From: Podocnemis expansa
Taxonomy: Eukaryota; Chordata; Testudines; Podocnemididae
Direction of reading: 5' to 3'
Assembly (NCBI GenBank): GCA_007922195.1
Contig: ML682090.1
Coordinates: 69,171-133,170, forward strand
Length of the DNA: 64,000 nt
The notes under the pieces are model-generated. The model was not told where the DNA came from, did not search any database, and was given only the letters and a program-made list of their open reading frames with translations. Position numbers and translations under genes: made by a program. Shown here piece by piece: positions 22,634 to 35,535 of this stretch. The number at the start of each line of letters is the position of its first letter. Within the stretch, counting starts at the first letter, position 1.

Positions 22634-25600
22634 ATTACCATATCTCATAAGGCTGGTCTTGGTGCCTTCTGGAGTCTGGTGCTCATCCCCTGGTATATGA
22701 GGTACCACCGGTCCTACACCCCCTCAAATCCTTTCTTTCCATGAACTCTGAATAGCAGGGACAGAAGATGGGTGAGGAATGGACATGAGCAAGACATCTC
22801 AAAGAACCACACTTACTGGTAAGTAAGCGCTCCTTTCATCTCAAATTGTTGATGTCTATTCCCAATTAGCTGATTCCCAAGACTTACCCTGGTGGTAGGG
22901 AAGAATTAAGGATGAACTGTCCATAGCACTACACTTCTGAAGCTTGCATCATCCTTCGCCTGCTGCACATGGTGTAGTGGAATGTGAAAGGGTGGACCAA
23001 TGACCAGGTGGCAGCTCTGCAGATTTCCTGTACTGGCACCTGCACTAGGAAGGTCATAGATGTAGCTTAGGCTCAAGCCAAGTGCTCTATCACTAATCTA
23101 GGCAATGGCTTTTGGACTTACCCATAGCAGGCTTTGCTGAAAATGGTGATCCATGTTGCTATTTGCTGGGACAATACTGGCAGGCCCTTCATCTGGTCAG
23201 CAATGGCCATGAAGAGCTGGGTCCTTCTCCAGAATGGCCTAGTGTACTTGATGTAGACGGCCAGGGCTCTTCTGACATCCAGTGTGTCCCATCTCTGTAT
23301 CTCCTCTGTTGCATGAGGTTTTGGAAAAGAGATGGAGAGAAAGGTGTCTTGATTGAAATGGAATGGAGACATGGCCTTAGACAGGAAGGCCAGATGTGTC
23401 CTCAGTTGCACCTTATCCTTGGAGAAGACTGTGTAGAGGGGTGCTCTGAGGCCAGAGTCCTACTCTAAGAGACCCTCATAGCTGAGGTGGTAACCACCAG
23501 GAAAGACACCTTCCAAGACAGGATTAGTAATGAACATGTAGCCAGAGGTTGGAATGTTGGCCCCATCAGTCTTGCAATGACTAGGTTAAGGTCCCACTGG
23601 GTACTGGGTCATGGACCTGCATGTAGACCCTCTACATCACCTTCAGGAATCTGGACACCATTGGGTGTGAGAAGACTGACATCTCTTTCATGGGCTGGTG
23701 TAAAGCAGATATGGCCGGCAGATGGACCTTTAGGGAGCCAGGGCTAGGCCCTGGAGCTAAAGGTGCATTAGATATTCCAGGACCTCTTGTATCAGTGAAG
23801 AACCTGGGGGGTATGCCCAGGTCCTGGATCCAAATGGTAAAATGCTTCCACTTAGCTCAGCATATGATCTGTGTGGAAGGTTTTCTACTGCCCAACAGAA
23901 CATGTTGGACCTCTGCTGAACAACCTCTTTCCTCTGCAATCAGTTATGGAGCCTCCAAGCCCTTAGGTTCAGGAAGTCCAGGTTTGGGTACAGCAGTAGG
24001 CCATGGTCCTGGGTCAGAAGATGCGGTCTCCTCAGTAGCTCCCCCAGTGGGATTGTCGAAAGGTCACACAACATGCTGTACCAGTGCTGGTGCAGCCAAA
24101 CTGGAGTGACTGGGATGACATCTGCCTTGTCCCTCTGGGTCTTCAGCAGTAACCTGAGTATCAGGGATACTAGTGGAAAGCCATGCATGAGGAGCCCCAA
24201 CTGTCTTGGCAGGAAGGCATCAGACACAGATCCCACGGAGTTAGTAGTAAAGTGGACACTTGCAGTTCCACTTATTTGCGAAGACGTCCTGTTGGGGATG
24301 ACCCCACCTGCAGAAACTTGAATGAGTCACATCTGGGTGCAGTCATCCATTGTGCTGCAGTAAGAACTGTCTGTCAAGGTGGTCTGCTTCCTTGTTCCTC
24401 GTTCCAGTAGATGAAAAGACAGTACATGAAAATTGTGCCTCACTGCTAGCTCATTTGCTAGAGGCAAATGGCTTCCTTGCAGCAGGCTGAAGATGAGCTT
24501 GTCCCTTATGGTTGATATAATACATGGCTGCCCTGCTGTCCATCAGTACCTGCACAGCTCTGTCCTCTGTAAAGTGAAGGGAGATCTTGCATACAAGATG
24601 TATGGCTCTAAGTTCTTTTACATTGATATGGAGGTTCACCTCCTCCCTAGCCAATCTTACTTGAGTGTCCAGACTGGCATTGATGTGGGCCGCCCAATCC
24701 AAGGTGGAGGCATCCTAGACCAGGATGACCAACTGGGTCAGTTCCTCAAATAGTACACCTCTTAGAACTGACTGTGGTCTTTGCCCTCATTGTAATGCTG
24801 CCAATACTTGTTGGGGGATCATGATAACTTTTTCTAGTGAGTGTCTTTGAAGGTAGTAGATTGATGCCAGCCAGGTGTGTAGTGACCTGAAGTTCAGGCG
24901 AGGCAGCTTTACTACATATGTGGAAACAGCCATGTGGCCTAACAACAGTAGGCAATGTCTGGCTGTTGTGGCGAGGCACTGCTGGAGATTGGCAATGATT
25001 TTTAATATTGCCTCAAACTGGGCCTCAGAGAGAAACGTCCAGGCCAGGAAAGAGTCCAGTACCACCTCTATAGATTCTATCTTCTGGATTGGCTCTAATT
25101 TGGGCTTTTAATTGTCTACCATCAGGCCAAGACAGCTGTATGTGTAAAGTGTGAGCTGGACACTATTCTAGACCTCCTCTTGTGACCTACCATGATGAGC
25201 CAGTTGTCCAGGTAAGGAAATACCCAGAATCCCCTTCATCTCAGGTAGGGCACTACTACTGCCACACATTTTGTAAAAACTTGGAGCTAGGGAGAGGCTA
25301 TATGGTAGGGCTGTAAATTGGTAGTGGGAATCACGTACCACAAACCGAAGAGATTGCCTCTGGCTGGCCCTAATTGATACATGAAAATAAGTGTCCCTTA
25401 AGCTGAGGGCAGCATATTAGCCCTCAGGATCTAGGGATGGGATAATGTGAGCAAGGGAGATCACCCAAAACTTTACATTTTTCAGAAATCTGATTAGGTG
25501 GCATAGGTCCAAGATAGACCTTAAACACTCTTTTGTCTTGGAAATGAGGAAATATCTAGAATAGGACCTTTTCCCCTTCTTGTCTTTTAGCACCTTTTCC

Positions 25601-27103
25601 ACTGCTCCCAGTTTCAACAGGTATTTCACCTCCTGCTGTAAGAGTTGCTTGTGAGAGGGACAGGGAGGGAGATGGGTAACTTGGAGGCCAGGGAACAAAT
25701 TGGAGGGCATAACCACATGAGATTACATCCAGGACCCATCAATCTGAGGTGATCCTGGACCACTCTGACTGGAACTTTGTTAAGTGTCTGGAAGGGAAGG
25801 GAAGGATGCTGGGACACAGTCCTCAGAGGTACCATCAAAATTGCAACCTTTGATTGTTATAACAGCAGCCCCACCCTTACTATGGAGCCCATGAAGACCT
25901 CTAGGTATGCCTTCTCTTAGGGGCTCTGACTCTGTCCCTGTATCTTGCCCTTTGGGAGTGGAACCCTTCTTGTTTCTGGGGTACTTGTGGGTGAAACTGA
26001 TACCTAGACAACTGTGATGTAAAGAAGCTCAGAGAGAAGAGCATTGCTCTCAAGTCCCTGAGGCCACACAGCTTCCCAGGTCTCATCCGGTCAGAGAACA
26101 AAGCCGATCCATCAAATGGGAGGTCCTGAATGGGCTGTTGGACCTCCTACGAGAACCCTGATGCCTGCAGCAAGGAGGCTCTTCTTACACTGTTGGTGGA
26201 GGTAGTATCCCTGTCCACAAAGTCTGCAGCACCCCAGGAAGCCTGCAGGGCTGCTCTGGCTACTGCAATCCCTTTCTCCATCAAAGTGTTAAAGTCCAAC
26301 ACCTGCTCCCAGGGAAGGGACTCCCCAGAGCTTCTCAGGGAGTTCCAGAGATTGAAATTATACCTCCCCAAGAGGGCCTGCTGATTAGCAATTCTAAATT
26401 GCATGCTGGCTGTCAAATAAATCTTTCTGCCAAACAGGTCAAGCATCTCTATTCTTGGGATAGATGCAGGGTGACCCCGCCTTTCATTCTGGTTCACCAC
26501 ATCTACTACTAGAATGCCTGGCGTGGGACGGATGTATAAGTATTCAAACCCCTTAGTGGGTATGTAATGCTTTTTCTGACTACTTTGAGGTGAAGGATAC
26601 AAAGGAGGAGGTTGCCACACTGATTGCATGATTTTCAACACACTACCATGCACTGGGAGTGCCACCCTCACTGGTGCTGCTGTCAGCACATTGAAAAGGG
26701 AGTCTGAGCTTTCTCTTAGGTCCTCTACCACTAGACTCAGTTGGGAAGCCATCCTTTTTAGCAGGTCTGGAGGGGCCTTAAAATCATCCAGTGGAGATGA
26801 AAACTCCTAGGCCGTCACCTCATTGGGGAAAGGCGATGAGTAAGGTTGAGGGTCCCTAGGCAGAACTCCTCAGAGACATTCTCCTGAGTCTGAGTCCTCC
26901 TCAAACCCTGAAAATAGCTGGGTTGTTGGGGTTGCCAGTGCTGACTGCACCCCAGATGACCTGAGGGAGTGGGGCCCAACCCTGTAGGGAAAGCCCATGG
27001 AGCCCAATATGATCACTGGGCTGGTCACCCCTGTGCTAGTGGCTGACTTGGAGGGAGGCTGAGGGCAGGATTAATTGCCCAATGTTTGTATCTGACATGT
27101 TTA

Positions 27104-27605
27104 ATGAATCATAGGGCTGGGAGGGACCTCATGAGGTCATCTAGTCCAACCCCCTGCTAAAAGCATGACCACTCCCACTAAATCATCCCACCCAGGGATT
27201 TGTCTAACTGGGCCTTAAATGTTTCCAAAGATGGGGATTCCACCACCTCCCTAGGTAACCCATTCCAGTGCTTCACCACCCTCCTAGCAAGAAAGTTTTT
27301 CCTAATATCCTACCTCAACTGCCCCAGCTGCAGCCTGAAACCATTTGTCCTTGTTCTGTCCTCTGTTGCTACTGAGAACAGCCAAGCTCTCTCCTCTTTG
27401 GAGCACCCCTTCAAGTAGTTGAAGGTTGCTATCAAATCCCCCCTCAGTCTTCTCTTCTGCAAACTAAATACGCCTAGTTCCTTCAGTCTCTTCTTGTAAG
27501 TCATGTGCCCCAACCCCCTAATCATTTTCATTGCCCTCTGCTGGACTCTAATTTGTCCACATCCTTCCTGCAATGGGGAGCCCAAAACTGGACACAGTAT
27601 TCCAG
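27104..27605 (-). mobile_element. CR1 LINE, 3' fragment inserted in the DIRS element
   Basis: The 3' end 'aatcatagggctgggaggga' begins at about 27106. The minus frame encodes the end of CR1 RT ([20 protein letters not shown]) and continues to 'gagcccaaaactggacacag'. DIRS-like sequence is present on both sides. Confidence 0.85.
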
Positions 27606-27803
27606 ATGGTCCTTCACTTTGAGCTTTTGTGACCCATTACTGGTGGACCCCTTGAAGGAGAAGACCTGGCACCATATGGTGGTGCTTCTTGGACATTGTC
27701 CTTGAGGTGCTCCTTTTCAGCAACTCCAGTGAAGTACTGCAGTGCCGAGGCATCAGTGACCACTCAGAGGACAAACTTGAAAACAAAACCGGCATTCTCA
27801 CTC

Positions 27804-28162
27804 TATGTTCCCTCTAAGCTGTGCACGTGTGCATGCACACACAGGTTTTGAAACCCATGCACACAACAAAATAAAGCATGCACAAAAAAAAAAAAATCAA
27901 TGGTGCTAATATTTTGGTGCTACTTTAAGAAGGTGGTTTCAAGTAGCATGTTTCAAATACAGTTTTGTAATTTATAAAATCATTTCCATTGCCATATCAA
28001 AATAAAATTTAGATTTTTTTGCATCATATACGCTTGCTTTGTTGCACTCAGAAGTTTCACCACACTCACTGGAGTGTGCACAGATTTGGACATTGGTTCT
28101 GAAAATTGGCACAAAAGAAATTTTTTGTGCACACAGACTACGAAAAATTAGAGGGAACATTG
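27804..28162. mobile_element. hAT-type MITE with perfect 8-bp target duplication
   Basis: Ends CTATGTTCCCTCTAA and TTAGAGGGAACATTG, with ttctcact immediately on both sides. Same family as 22449-22633, but longer and with a different interior. Confidence 0.9.
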
Positions 28163-28790
28163 TTCTCACTACCAAAGACATTCAGTCCCATTTACCCACT
28201 ATATGCTCCCTTTGTGGCAGCTGGGTTCTGTGCCACTTCTTTCTAGTGGGTGAACTCACTGGTGCCAAGGACAAAGATCAGTGCCAGAGCTGGACCTACA
28301 GGCTGGTAGGTGATGAGGACAACAGTGAGCTCAGTCCATGCCAGGGGACACTCAGCACCTGTGACAGTGAATCCTGCCAAGGAGATGCAGATCAGTGCTG
28401 GGATTGCAGCTCCATCAGTACCAGGGTTGGGTGGGGGTCTTGGGTGGAGAGCAGGTGGTTGGTGCCAATGTCTTCTGCAGTGGCGTCACACTGGAGAACC
28501 TAGTCCAGGCTTGCTGCTCAACAGTGGACCTCTGTCCTTTTTAGCAACCTTGGGACATAGCTCTTGCCACCTCAAGGCTCTTGCTGCCTCACACACCTCA
28601 GGAGTCAAGGGGATCAGTAGCATTGATGCCTGTACACTGCCCAGAGTGAGAGGCAGTTCCCTCAGAAGCAAAGCCAGAGGACCTCTCTCTGCTGCACTCC
28701 ACTGCTGGGTTTCACTCAGAGCCTCCATCCTGGCCAGTACTGGTGAGCATTAGTTTTCTTGGGATATCTATTATTTTTTGTTCTTTGTAC

Positions 28791-29678
28791 AGTAAAGAGG
28801 GAAGAAAGAAGGAAAATCATCTGGATGAACAACTGTCTTTCTGATGGGAGGACAGTTAGCAACCCTATAATTAAGTATAAAAATTAAAACTTAAGTACAA
28901 ACCTGAAACAAATAATCAGTATAACAATCAAAAGGAGTATGGTTAGTACCCTTCTTGTGTACAAAAATAGGAAGGACAATTTTGTTCTAGAAAGGACATT
29001 CCTTTCTTAAAGCTTAAAAAACATTTTTATGAAAAATAAATACAAAACAAATTAGGTGTGGAAAAATATTTTTAAATTATGTGTTTTCATAAGTTTGTTA
29101 TTAAGACAGAAAACTACTGGAAAATAAAAATAAGTAAGATTGGACAGTGCTTTTACTAGGAAGAGTGATTTTGCATCTTTTGATCAAAAATCTCTTCCTT
29201 GTCTTTCCCCGTGCTTCAGCAACTTTTCTTCCCCCCCATCTTTCCCTGCGTGGTGGCTCTTCTCCCTTCCGCTGCTGCCTTCCCCCCACTGCAGGGGCTC
29301 CCCAGTGCCAGCCCTGAGTTGTGCTACAGGGACTCCCTAAACTCTTCCCTGTCCCCCATTCTACCTGAAACAAGCTGACACCAGCTAATGAAGGCAACTC
29401 TCCAGCCAGACCACACCCACCCTGTGGCTGTGCGCAGGGTGGGAGATTTTAAAGGGCCCTAATAGGCCTTTTTTGATGAAACACCTACTCACATCTCATG
29501 GAACATTGCTTGGGAAACAGTGAATGAGACAATCTGTGCCTCAAAGAGCTTCCAATATACACAAAGGAAGTGTAAAATTGTCTTTACCATGATGCCGTTA
29601 TTTCTCAAAATGTCCTATTGAAAAGGCTACTTTCTCAGTTCCAGAGCTTAAGCACAATGACTAGTGCAAAAGCTTTAC
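28791..29678. other. No gene seen
   Basis: AT-rich then GC-rich noncoding sequence. From about 29.54 kb it becomes similar to the flank of the other minus leader exons (at about 100-175 and 39.5 kb). Confidence 0.5.
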
Positions 29679-29715
29679 TGATGAAAGACAAAAGCAGATA
29701 TTCCAACAGCATCAT
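29679..29715 (-). pseudogene. Orphan leader exon of a gutted minus receptor gene
   Basis: From ATG 29715 the minus strand reads MMLLEYLLLSFI plus one base, then gtaaag. It is in frame and keeps a good donor, matching the leader of the complete gene (39607-39568). The flanks match 39.5-39.8 kb, including 'ctcctagggggatgtgct'. No V exon follows: DIRS and other repeats do. The next matching exon in this orientation is the TM exon at 17295-17147. Confidence 0.65.
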
Positions 29716-32150
29716 TCTAACAAACAATATCCTGAAAGATTCAATCTAAAAGCAGACGTCTGGTACCCTGCTCAAGTGGAAGAAGCCTAACATCCCCGTC
29801 AGTTCTGATGAGTAATGCCTCCTAGGGGGATGTGCTGTAGTGACATATGCTTTGAACTTTTTTTAAAAAAAGCTTTGGAAATTAATTATTCATCATTGTC
29901 TGTTGCTGCATTTGAATCAAACATGGATATTTCTGTAGGCGGTTGGCAGCTCTTGATCCACTTGCAGGGCACCTCCTGGTGGTGGTATTGGGGAATTACT
30001 TAAGTGGTCCCCCTGCTTGTGGTTCGTGCTTTGCCTCTTCACCCAACAGACTCTGCTCCTGAGTCCTGTTCTTGGCCCTTAGTCCTCCAGCTAAAGTCCT
30101 TTTGAAGTCCACCCCTTCTGGGGTATAGTCTGGCTTGCTTTGGTCCTGGCCACTAGTTAAAAGAGTCAATGGCCAGTGAGCCCGTGCCACTCCTGGCATG
30201 CTGGGAAGTGGGGAGGGACCCAGGCCCACTCACTTTTCTGGGCCGCAGCCCATGGACCCTAAGGCCTCCACTGAGGCCTTTCTCCTTCCTCCAGTCAGTC
30301 CACAAGAGTCAATTCCACAGCCCCAGCCACCCACGGCTCCTCGCCCTGCCAGAGTCCAGCAGCCAGCTGCTCCTGGCTTCCTGCTTCTGGACCACTGCTC
30401 CAGCCACGTCTGTAGTCTGCTCCTTTCAGGATCCCTAGTAATGTTCAGTTCACTGTGGTGCCCCACACTCAAAGCTCTCCATGGTACTGACTCCTGACAT
30501 CAGCCAGCTAGGAGGAGGACCTTCTCCCTTCAGCCCCCAGGCAGCTTGCTCCTATGTGAGCCCTGCTGCTACCTTTTTATACTGGCAGCTTGCCCCTGAT
30601 TGGCTCAGCAGCCTAGCAGCCAATTGGCTGCCAGACACAGACCTTCTTTAACCCTGTGTGTCCCAGAGCAGGGTAACCACTCTGCTACAATATTATGATT
30701 TCTTGACAACATGATACAGGATAGTTCTTTGGCACCAGCTCCTCAGCTGGGGTCAACTGGTGTTGCTCCATTGAAGCAAAGGAACTGGTGCTGATTTGCA
30801 GTAATTGAAGACCTGGCCCTTAGAGATCTTTAACTAAATCCTCAATGCTCACTGTGTGGCTTGCTTGAGAAATAAGTCAAGGAAATCTCTGTGGCTTCAT
30901 TCCTAGAATCCAGAACCACTCAAAGTTGATCATCTTCCTCCAAACTGTGCAGTTTCTGATCTCACATTTTTCCACACTCCAACCTCCCATTGATTTGAGT
31001 ATAGTAGTGGTGGGTGCCCAAGGAATGCAGGATCTGGCCTTGTTAGCCTTGCATTGGAGGGACTGCAAGGGGCAGGCTGGGTTTACTGAATGCTTCATGT
31101 GCTATGATGCACCATGATTAATCCCATGACTAGGGTGGTTTTGATACCTGTGTGTGTTGTTTAGCCCCTAATTTATGTTAATTTTGAGTTTATCATAAGT
31201 GAATCTCAATGTGTTTTATAAAGGGTGCAATATCATTGTCTCCATTTTACAGATGGGGAAACTGAGACAGGAAGCGACTTGCCCAAGATAAAGCCAGGAC
31301 CAGAAGCCTGGTCTCAGGCCTGTGCACTATCCATTAGGCCACCACTGCCTTGCAGAGAATTACTCACCAATATATTTTCTCAAAGTCTGTAGTTTGCACC
31401 ATGAAATTACATTTGTTAACACTATCAAAAGATTAATTCATTTTGGTGTTTACTGCAACTCCACTTGCTTTCTGGGATTCTGCACCTTCACACTTCCTGG
31501 CTTGGTTTATCCCTCTTCACGAGTTGGCCCTCTGGCCAGGTCAGTGTGAGTTTTCTCCCCCCCCCGGGTATCAGAGTTCCACAGAACAAACTGTCTGATG
31601 TAGTCTCCAAACCCATTGCCTTGATAATTCCTCTTCTCCCCATGGCTGGTAGGGGAACCTGAGCCTGCCTTTCACTGCTGGTTCAAGTTCAAGAACCCTG
31701 AAATCAGTGGCCAAGATAATGCAACCTCCCACCTTGCTGCCATTTCCCTCAACCTTTTCCTACTCTTGCTTTCTCAGGCTTTTACTCTATCACCTGTCTG
31801 GGTGAACCCTCCCTACAGGACCTGGATCCCCAGGCTTTCTACTCTGCCCCTGGGATTCCTCGTTTCCCTCTAATGCCCAGAGAGTGCCTGCAACCTTCCT
31901 CAGGGCAGACCTTCTATGTTGCCAGCTTCCTGGCTTTACAGCAGCCCTACTTGTTCCTGCTCAGCTGGGCTTCAGCATCTTTATTGGTTACTTAGGCCAC
32001 CTAATTGCCCCTAGATGTGACCTATGCTTTTAATTTGCTCATTCTAAGCCCCTTCAGCACTTTCTAGGCTAATGTGGAGTGAACACCACATCCCACTCCT
32101 GTCATCAGCACGGACAAGTGGTGCTGATTGAGGGATATAGCTTCCCAAAC
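29716..32150. other. Duplicated upstream flank of minus receptor gene, noncoding
   Basis: 29.72-30.0 kb matches 39.6-39.85 kb. 30.78-31.45 kb matches 40.6-40.93 and 42.4-42.8 kb. The GC-rich stretch 30.0-30.66 kb is a separate insertion without a recognised gene. A MIR-like SINE is at about 31238-31345 ('ttacagatggggaaactgag'). Confidence 0.5.
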
Positions 32151-33574
32151 TGAACAGATGATGCTATGTCTTATACCAGAGGACTTTCCTCATCCAAACA
32201 CTGATCCTGTGCAGAGAGAGCAATCTTAAGGGATCCCAGCCCAAGGCAAATAATGCTGTGGCTTTGGGGTCACAGCTAAGGTCGTTATTGTCACTTATGG
32301 TGAGCCACAGGTCTAGTGTAGCATCCAGTAAGAGAATATGGATATTTAGGGTTAGATTGTAACACCTGTACCCATGATAGCAAGACATGGTGACTGTGAG
32401 AACTCCCTGGAACTTCAGTGGCAAATGACTCCCCAATGGGAGTGAAAGGTTCACTCCCTTGCCCTAAATGAACTACAAAGGGACATCACCTGCTTTCCCT
32501 GACCCCATTTAAACCCAGTGTAACTCTACTGACTTCAGCTGATTTCCTCTGGCTGCACACAAGTGTCAGTGAGAGCAGTTTCTGGCCCAAAGATTGCAAA
32601 CAGTCACCTGTCATAGACAATGTGCTGAGCTTCATCTACCTCAGCTGCTCAAGAAAGGAAAGGAAACACGAAAGAGGGGTATGGCATATTTTTAATAAGC
32701 AACATTTGGAATTAGGGATGGTATGAAACGAGGCAGTAGGGCCGGCTCTGGGACTAGTGAGTGCCACCCATTGATAATTCATTGCGCCTGTTAGAGAGAA
32801 TAGGGGGGCGCTGGCATGAGGCTCTGTGGATTGAACCCTTCAGGAAAAGCAGCCACCTCTCAAGGAAAACATAGGAACAGGTGGTCTAACAGCTCTGTCT
32901 GTTCAGCTTCTGTGAGGCAGCCATAAACATTGCTCAGAGAGCTGGAAAGCATCAGTTCAATCTAAGGCTGCCCCTTCCATCTGGTGTGCACATCAGGGTG
33001 CAACGGTTGTTTTTCCAGCTACCGTTTCCTGGTCCCATTGTGACACTGATCACACACCTGAGTCTCAGGCCCTACCAGGTGGATGTTTAGTTTCTTGTGA
33101 GTACAGCCACCCATCTCTCCTTTCTAAAGCATTAAGGGCTTGGCTTAGACATGTGAAGAGATGAGTTTACTGCAGCTACCTGTGTGAATAAGGCAGCCCC
33201 TGATCCCCCAAGCCTGTTCCCAGTGCCCAGCCTGAGCAACTGAGCTCAGGATCTCTAGGGGGAAGAGGGGAGAAATCATCTCCTTTGTGGGTCACAGAAT
33301 GGTGATGGAGCCACTCTGCAGATGCAACTCCAACATCTGGCCTGGAGCAGGCTTTGTAGCCCTGGTACCCCAACTCCACACAGCCCTTATCTAGAAGATT
33401 GGTGTAGTGCCAGATTCATTCTCTGCCAATCCTATCCCCCTTCCTTATATGATAGTGAGCACAGATCCTAATCCAGGAGTACACAGGCAGTGTGTAGGCT
33501 GCAGGTAGCCTCTTGCCCCCTTTGTGAGATAACACTGCACTGCTTCTGCTGTCCACGACCCTCTGCACCCAAAG
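32150..33574. other. Start of the next duplication unit, noncoding
   Basis: Matches 14.38-15.9 kb, and 32.15-32.23 kb matches 54.05-54.13 kb ('actgaaggagttttcctatc' type). No gene recognised. Confidence 0.45.
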
Positions 33575-33825
33575 GTCTCAAGTTGTGGTTAGGGAGGTCG
33601 AGGCTGGACATTAGAAAAAACTTTTTTACTAGGTGAGTGGTGAAGCACTGGAATGAGCTGCCAAAGGAGGTGGTGGAGTCTCCATCTTTGGAGGTGTTTA
33701 AGGCCCGGCTGGACAAAACCCTGACTGGGATGGTTTAGTGGGAGTGGTCCTGCCTCTGGCAGGGGGTTGGACTAGATGACCGATGAGGTCCCTTCCAACC
33801 CTGTGATTCTATGATTCTATGAAGA
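33575..33825 (+). mobile_element. CR1 LINE, 3' tail on the plus strand
   Basis: Plus-strand CR1 3' end: 'gaggctggacattagaaaaa', 'ccttccaaccctgtgattct', ending in ATTCTATGATTCTATGA. The paralogous block at 15.8-15.9 kb lacks it, so it inserted after the duplication. Confidence 0.85.
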
Positions 33826-34509
33826 GGATGGGATTTGTCCACAAAAACAGCAGTAAATTGGAAAGATACCTGGATGACGATACCTTTCATATCTCGAAAC
33901 GGAGGAAATCTCATTGTGGGTTTGAATCTGTCTCTGACTTCCTCCTATTTACAGGGCTAAATGTATGACTGAGGTTACTTCTCATTTACATTATGGAACT
34001 GAACCACATGTAGCAATAAATAGCAGTAAAAAGCAACAAAGAGAGACCATCAGTTTTGAAATAAAGACAATGCCTTATGGGATGGCTACAGTCATTGGCT
34101 ATGTCTAACTACAGGGCTCGGATAAGCCAGCTTAATAAAGTTTGCTTAAAGTAGACTTTATTAAGCCGGCTTAGCACGTCCACACTTAAAATGCCAGGAG
34201 ACTTAGCATGTCCACACTGGCAGCTGCTAGGTCGCCCTAGGAGTTGTGCATTGTGGGTATCTTGCACGCAGTGCACCACAGCAGAGGTGCCCCTCTCTTC
34301 TGGCCACTCCTTTACTACAGGAAGTGAGTGACCACTCCACCCTCCATACTGTGTGTGCCAACAGGGAGGTCAGGGAGCCTGACGTAGCCCAGCGATGTGC
34401 CAGCGCAGCACTCCACGCCCTCCCTGTGTTGCCCTGACTCCTCTGGCTCTGGAACAGGTGCTGCAGGGCAACTGCCAGTGCAGGGGCAGGGCGCATCAGT
34501 AGTTAAAAC

Positions 34510-34870
34510 TTAAACCCCAGGAAACAGCACATAGAGGAAGGTCAAATCACCTGTTAAAAGGGGGAAAAAATCCATAGTCAGGATTTAATCCTGCTTTCAC
34601 ACAATCTAATGTAAAAGAAATAGCAACTTTCTTTCTTCCTTTCTTTCCATGTGCTGTTTCCCAGTGTTTGAATCTTAACAACTGCCTTGATTTGCTGTCA
34701 GAGTGTGATCTGATCCTATGTCTTACACTCCCCTGCATTTATTTCCTACCATTCTGTAAATTGCCCCATCTTCAAACTGCCTGATGAAGTGAGATATTTC
34801 TCCATTGAAAGTGCATCCAATAAATAAATTTGTTAGTTCTAAAAAGTGCCTCTGGACTCCATATTTTTTA
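34510..34870 (+). repeat. Turtle-type SINE, longer copy
   Basis: Contains 'catgtgctgtttcccagtgt', 'cactcccctgcatttatttc' and 'gatgaagtgagatatttctc', ending 'tttgttagttctaaaaagtg'. It matches 50.0-50.24 kb along its length. Confidence 0.7.
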
Positions 34871-34874
34871 CAAC

Positions 34875-35535
34875 AATATGTGGGGGTCCTCTGAGAAGGG
34901 GAGACACACAGGGTTGGGCGGAGAGGGGGAGAGACAGGCAGGGTCAGGCTGAAAAGGGCAAGGGGGAGACACAGGGGTTTGGGTAGAGAAGGAGGAGACA
35001 TCAAGGACTGGGCAGAGAAGGGCAAGGGGGAGACACCCAGGGTTGGGCAGAGAAGGGCAAGGGGGAGACACCCAAAGTTGGGCAGCGAAGGAGCGAGACA
35101 GGCAGGGTCAGGCTGAGAATGGGGGAGACGTGGGGAGGGCTAAGAATGAGGAAGACATGCAGGGAGGGCTGAGAATGGGGGAGATGCTGGGGTCAGGCTT
35201 AGACGCGGGGAGATGCCGGGTTGGGCTGAGCTGCGGGGACATGTGCTGCGTCACACGCAGATGCTGGGTCTGGCTGAGATGCCGGGTTGCGCTGAGATGC
35301 CAGGTTGGGCTTAGATGCAGGTAGATGCCAGGGTTGGGCTGAACTGCAGGGAGAGATGCCAGGTCACTCTGAGATGCTGGGTTGGGCTGAGATGCTGAGG
35401 TCCGGCTGCCAAGGGGGGGAGATGCTGGAGTCTGGCTGAGATGCTGGGGTCGGGCTGAGAAATGGGGAAATGTTGGGTCGGGCTGCGATGCCCGGTCGGG
35501 CTCAGGACGGGGGAAATGCTGGATCAGTTGGGGAA
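34875..35535. repeat. GC-rich degenerate tandem array
   Basis: Many imperfect units of the type 'gagatgctgggttgggctga' or 'gggagacacccagggttggg', with unit length varying. Open frames here are repeat artefacts. Confidence 0.7.

Larger units (their letters stand above)
22321..28790 (-). mobile_element. DIRS-type retrotransposon, degraded, with later insertions
   Basis: Minus-strand coding relics lie in DIRS order. A gag-like region covers 26752-26147 (RKIYLTASMQFRIANQQALL; ARAALQASWGAADF) and may extend to about 28730. Reverse transcriptase covers about 25716-25417 (YSRYFLISKTKECLRSILDL). RNase H-like covers 24702-24451 (EVNLHINVKELRAIHLV, VQVLMDSRAAMYYINHKGQA). Tyrosine-recombinase-region relics lie at 24236-23940 and 23411-23118 (TLDVRRALAVYIKYTR, LPVLSQQIATWI). 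All are interrupted by stops and frameshifts. Inverted repeats at about 22330-22385 and 22775-22830 ('tgtggttctttgtgatgtg' against its complement) are consistent with DIRS termini. Exact outer ends are not resolved. Confidence 0.75.

Noticed and set aside
34723..35324. Proline-rich and glycine-rich frames
   Set aside because: Degenerate tandem array inside a transposon.
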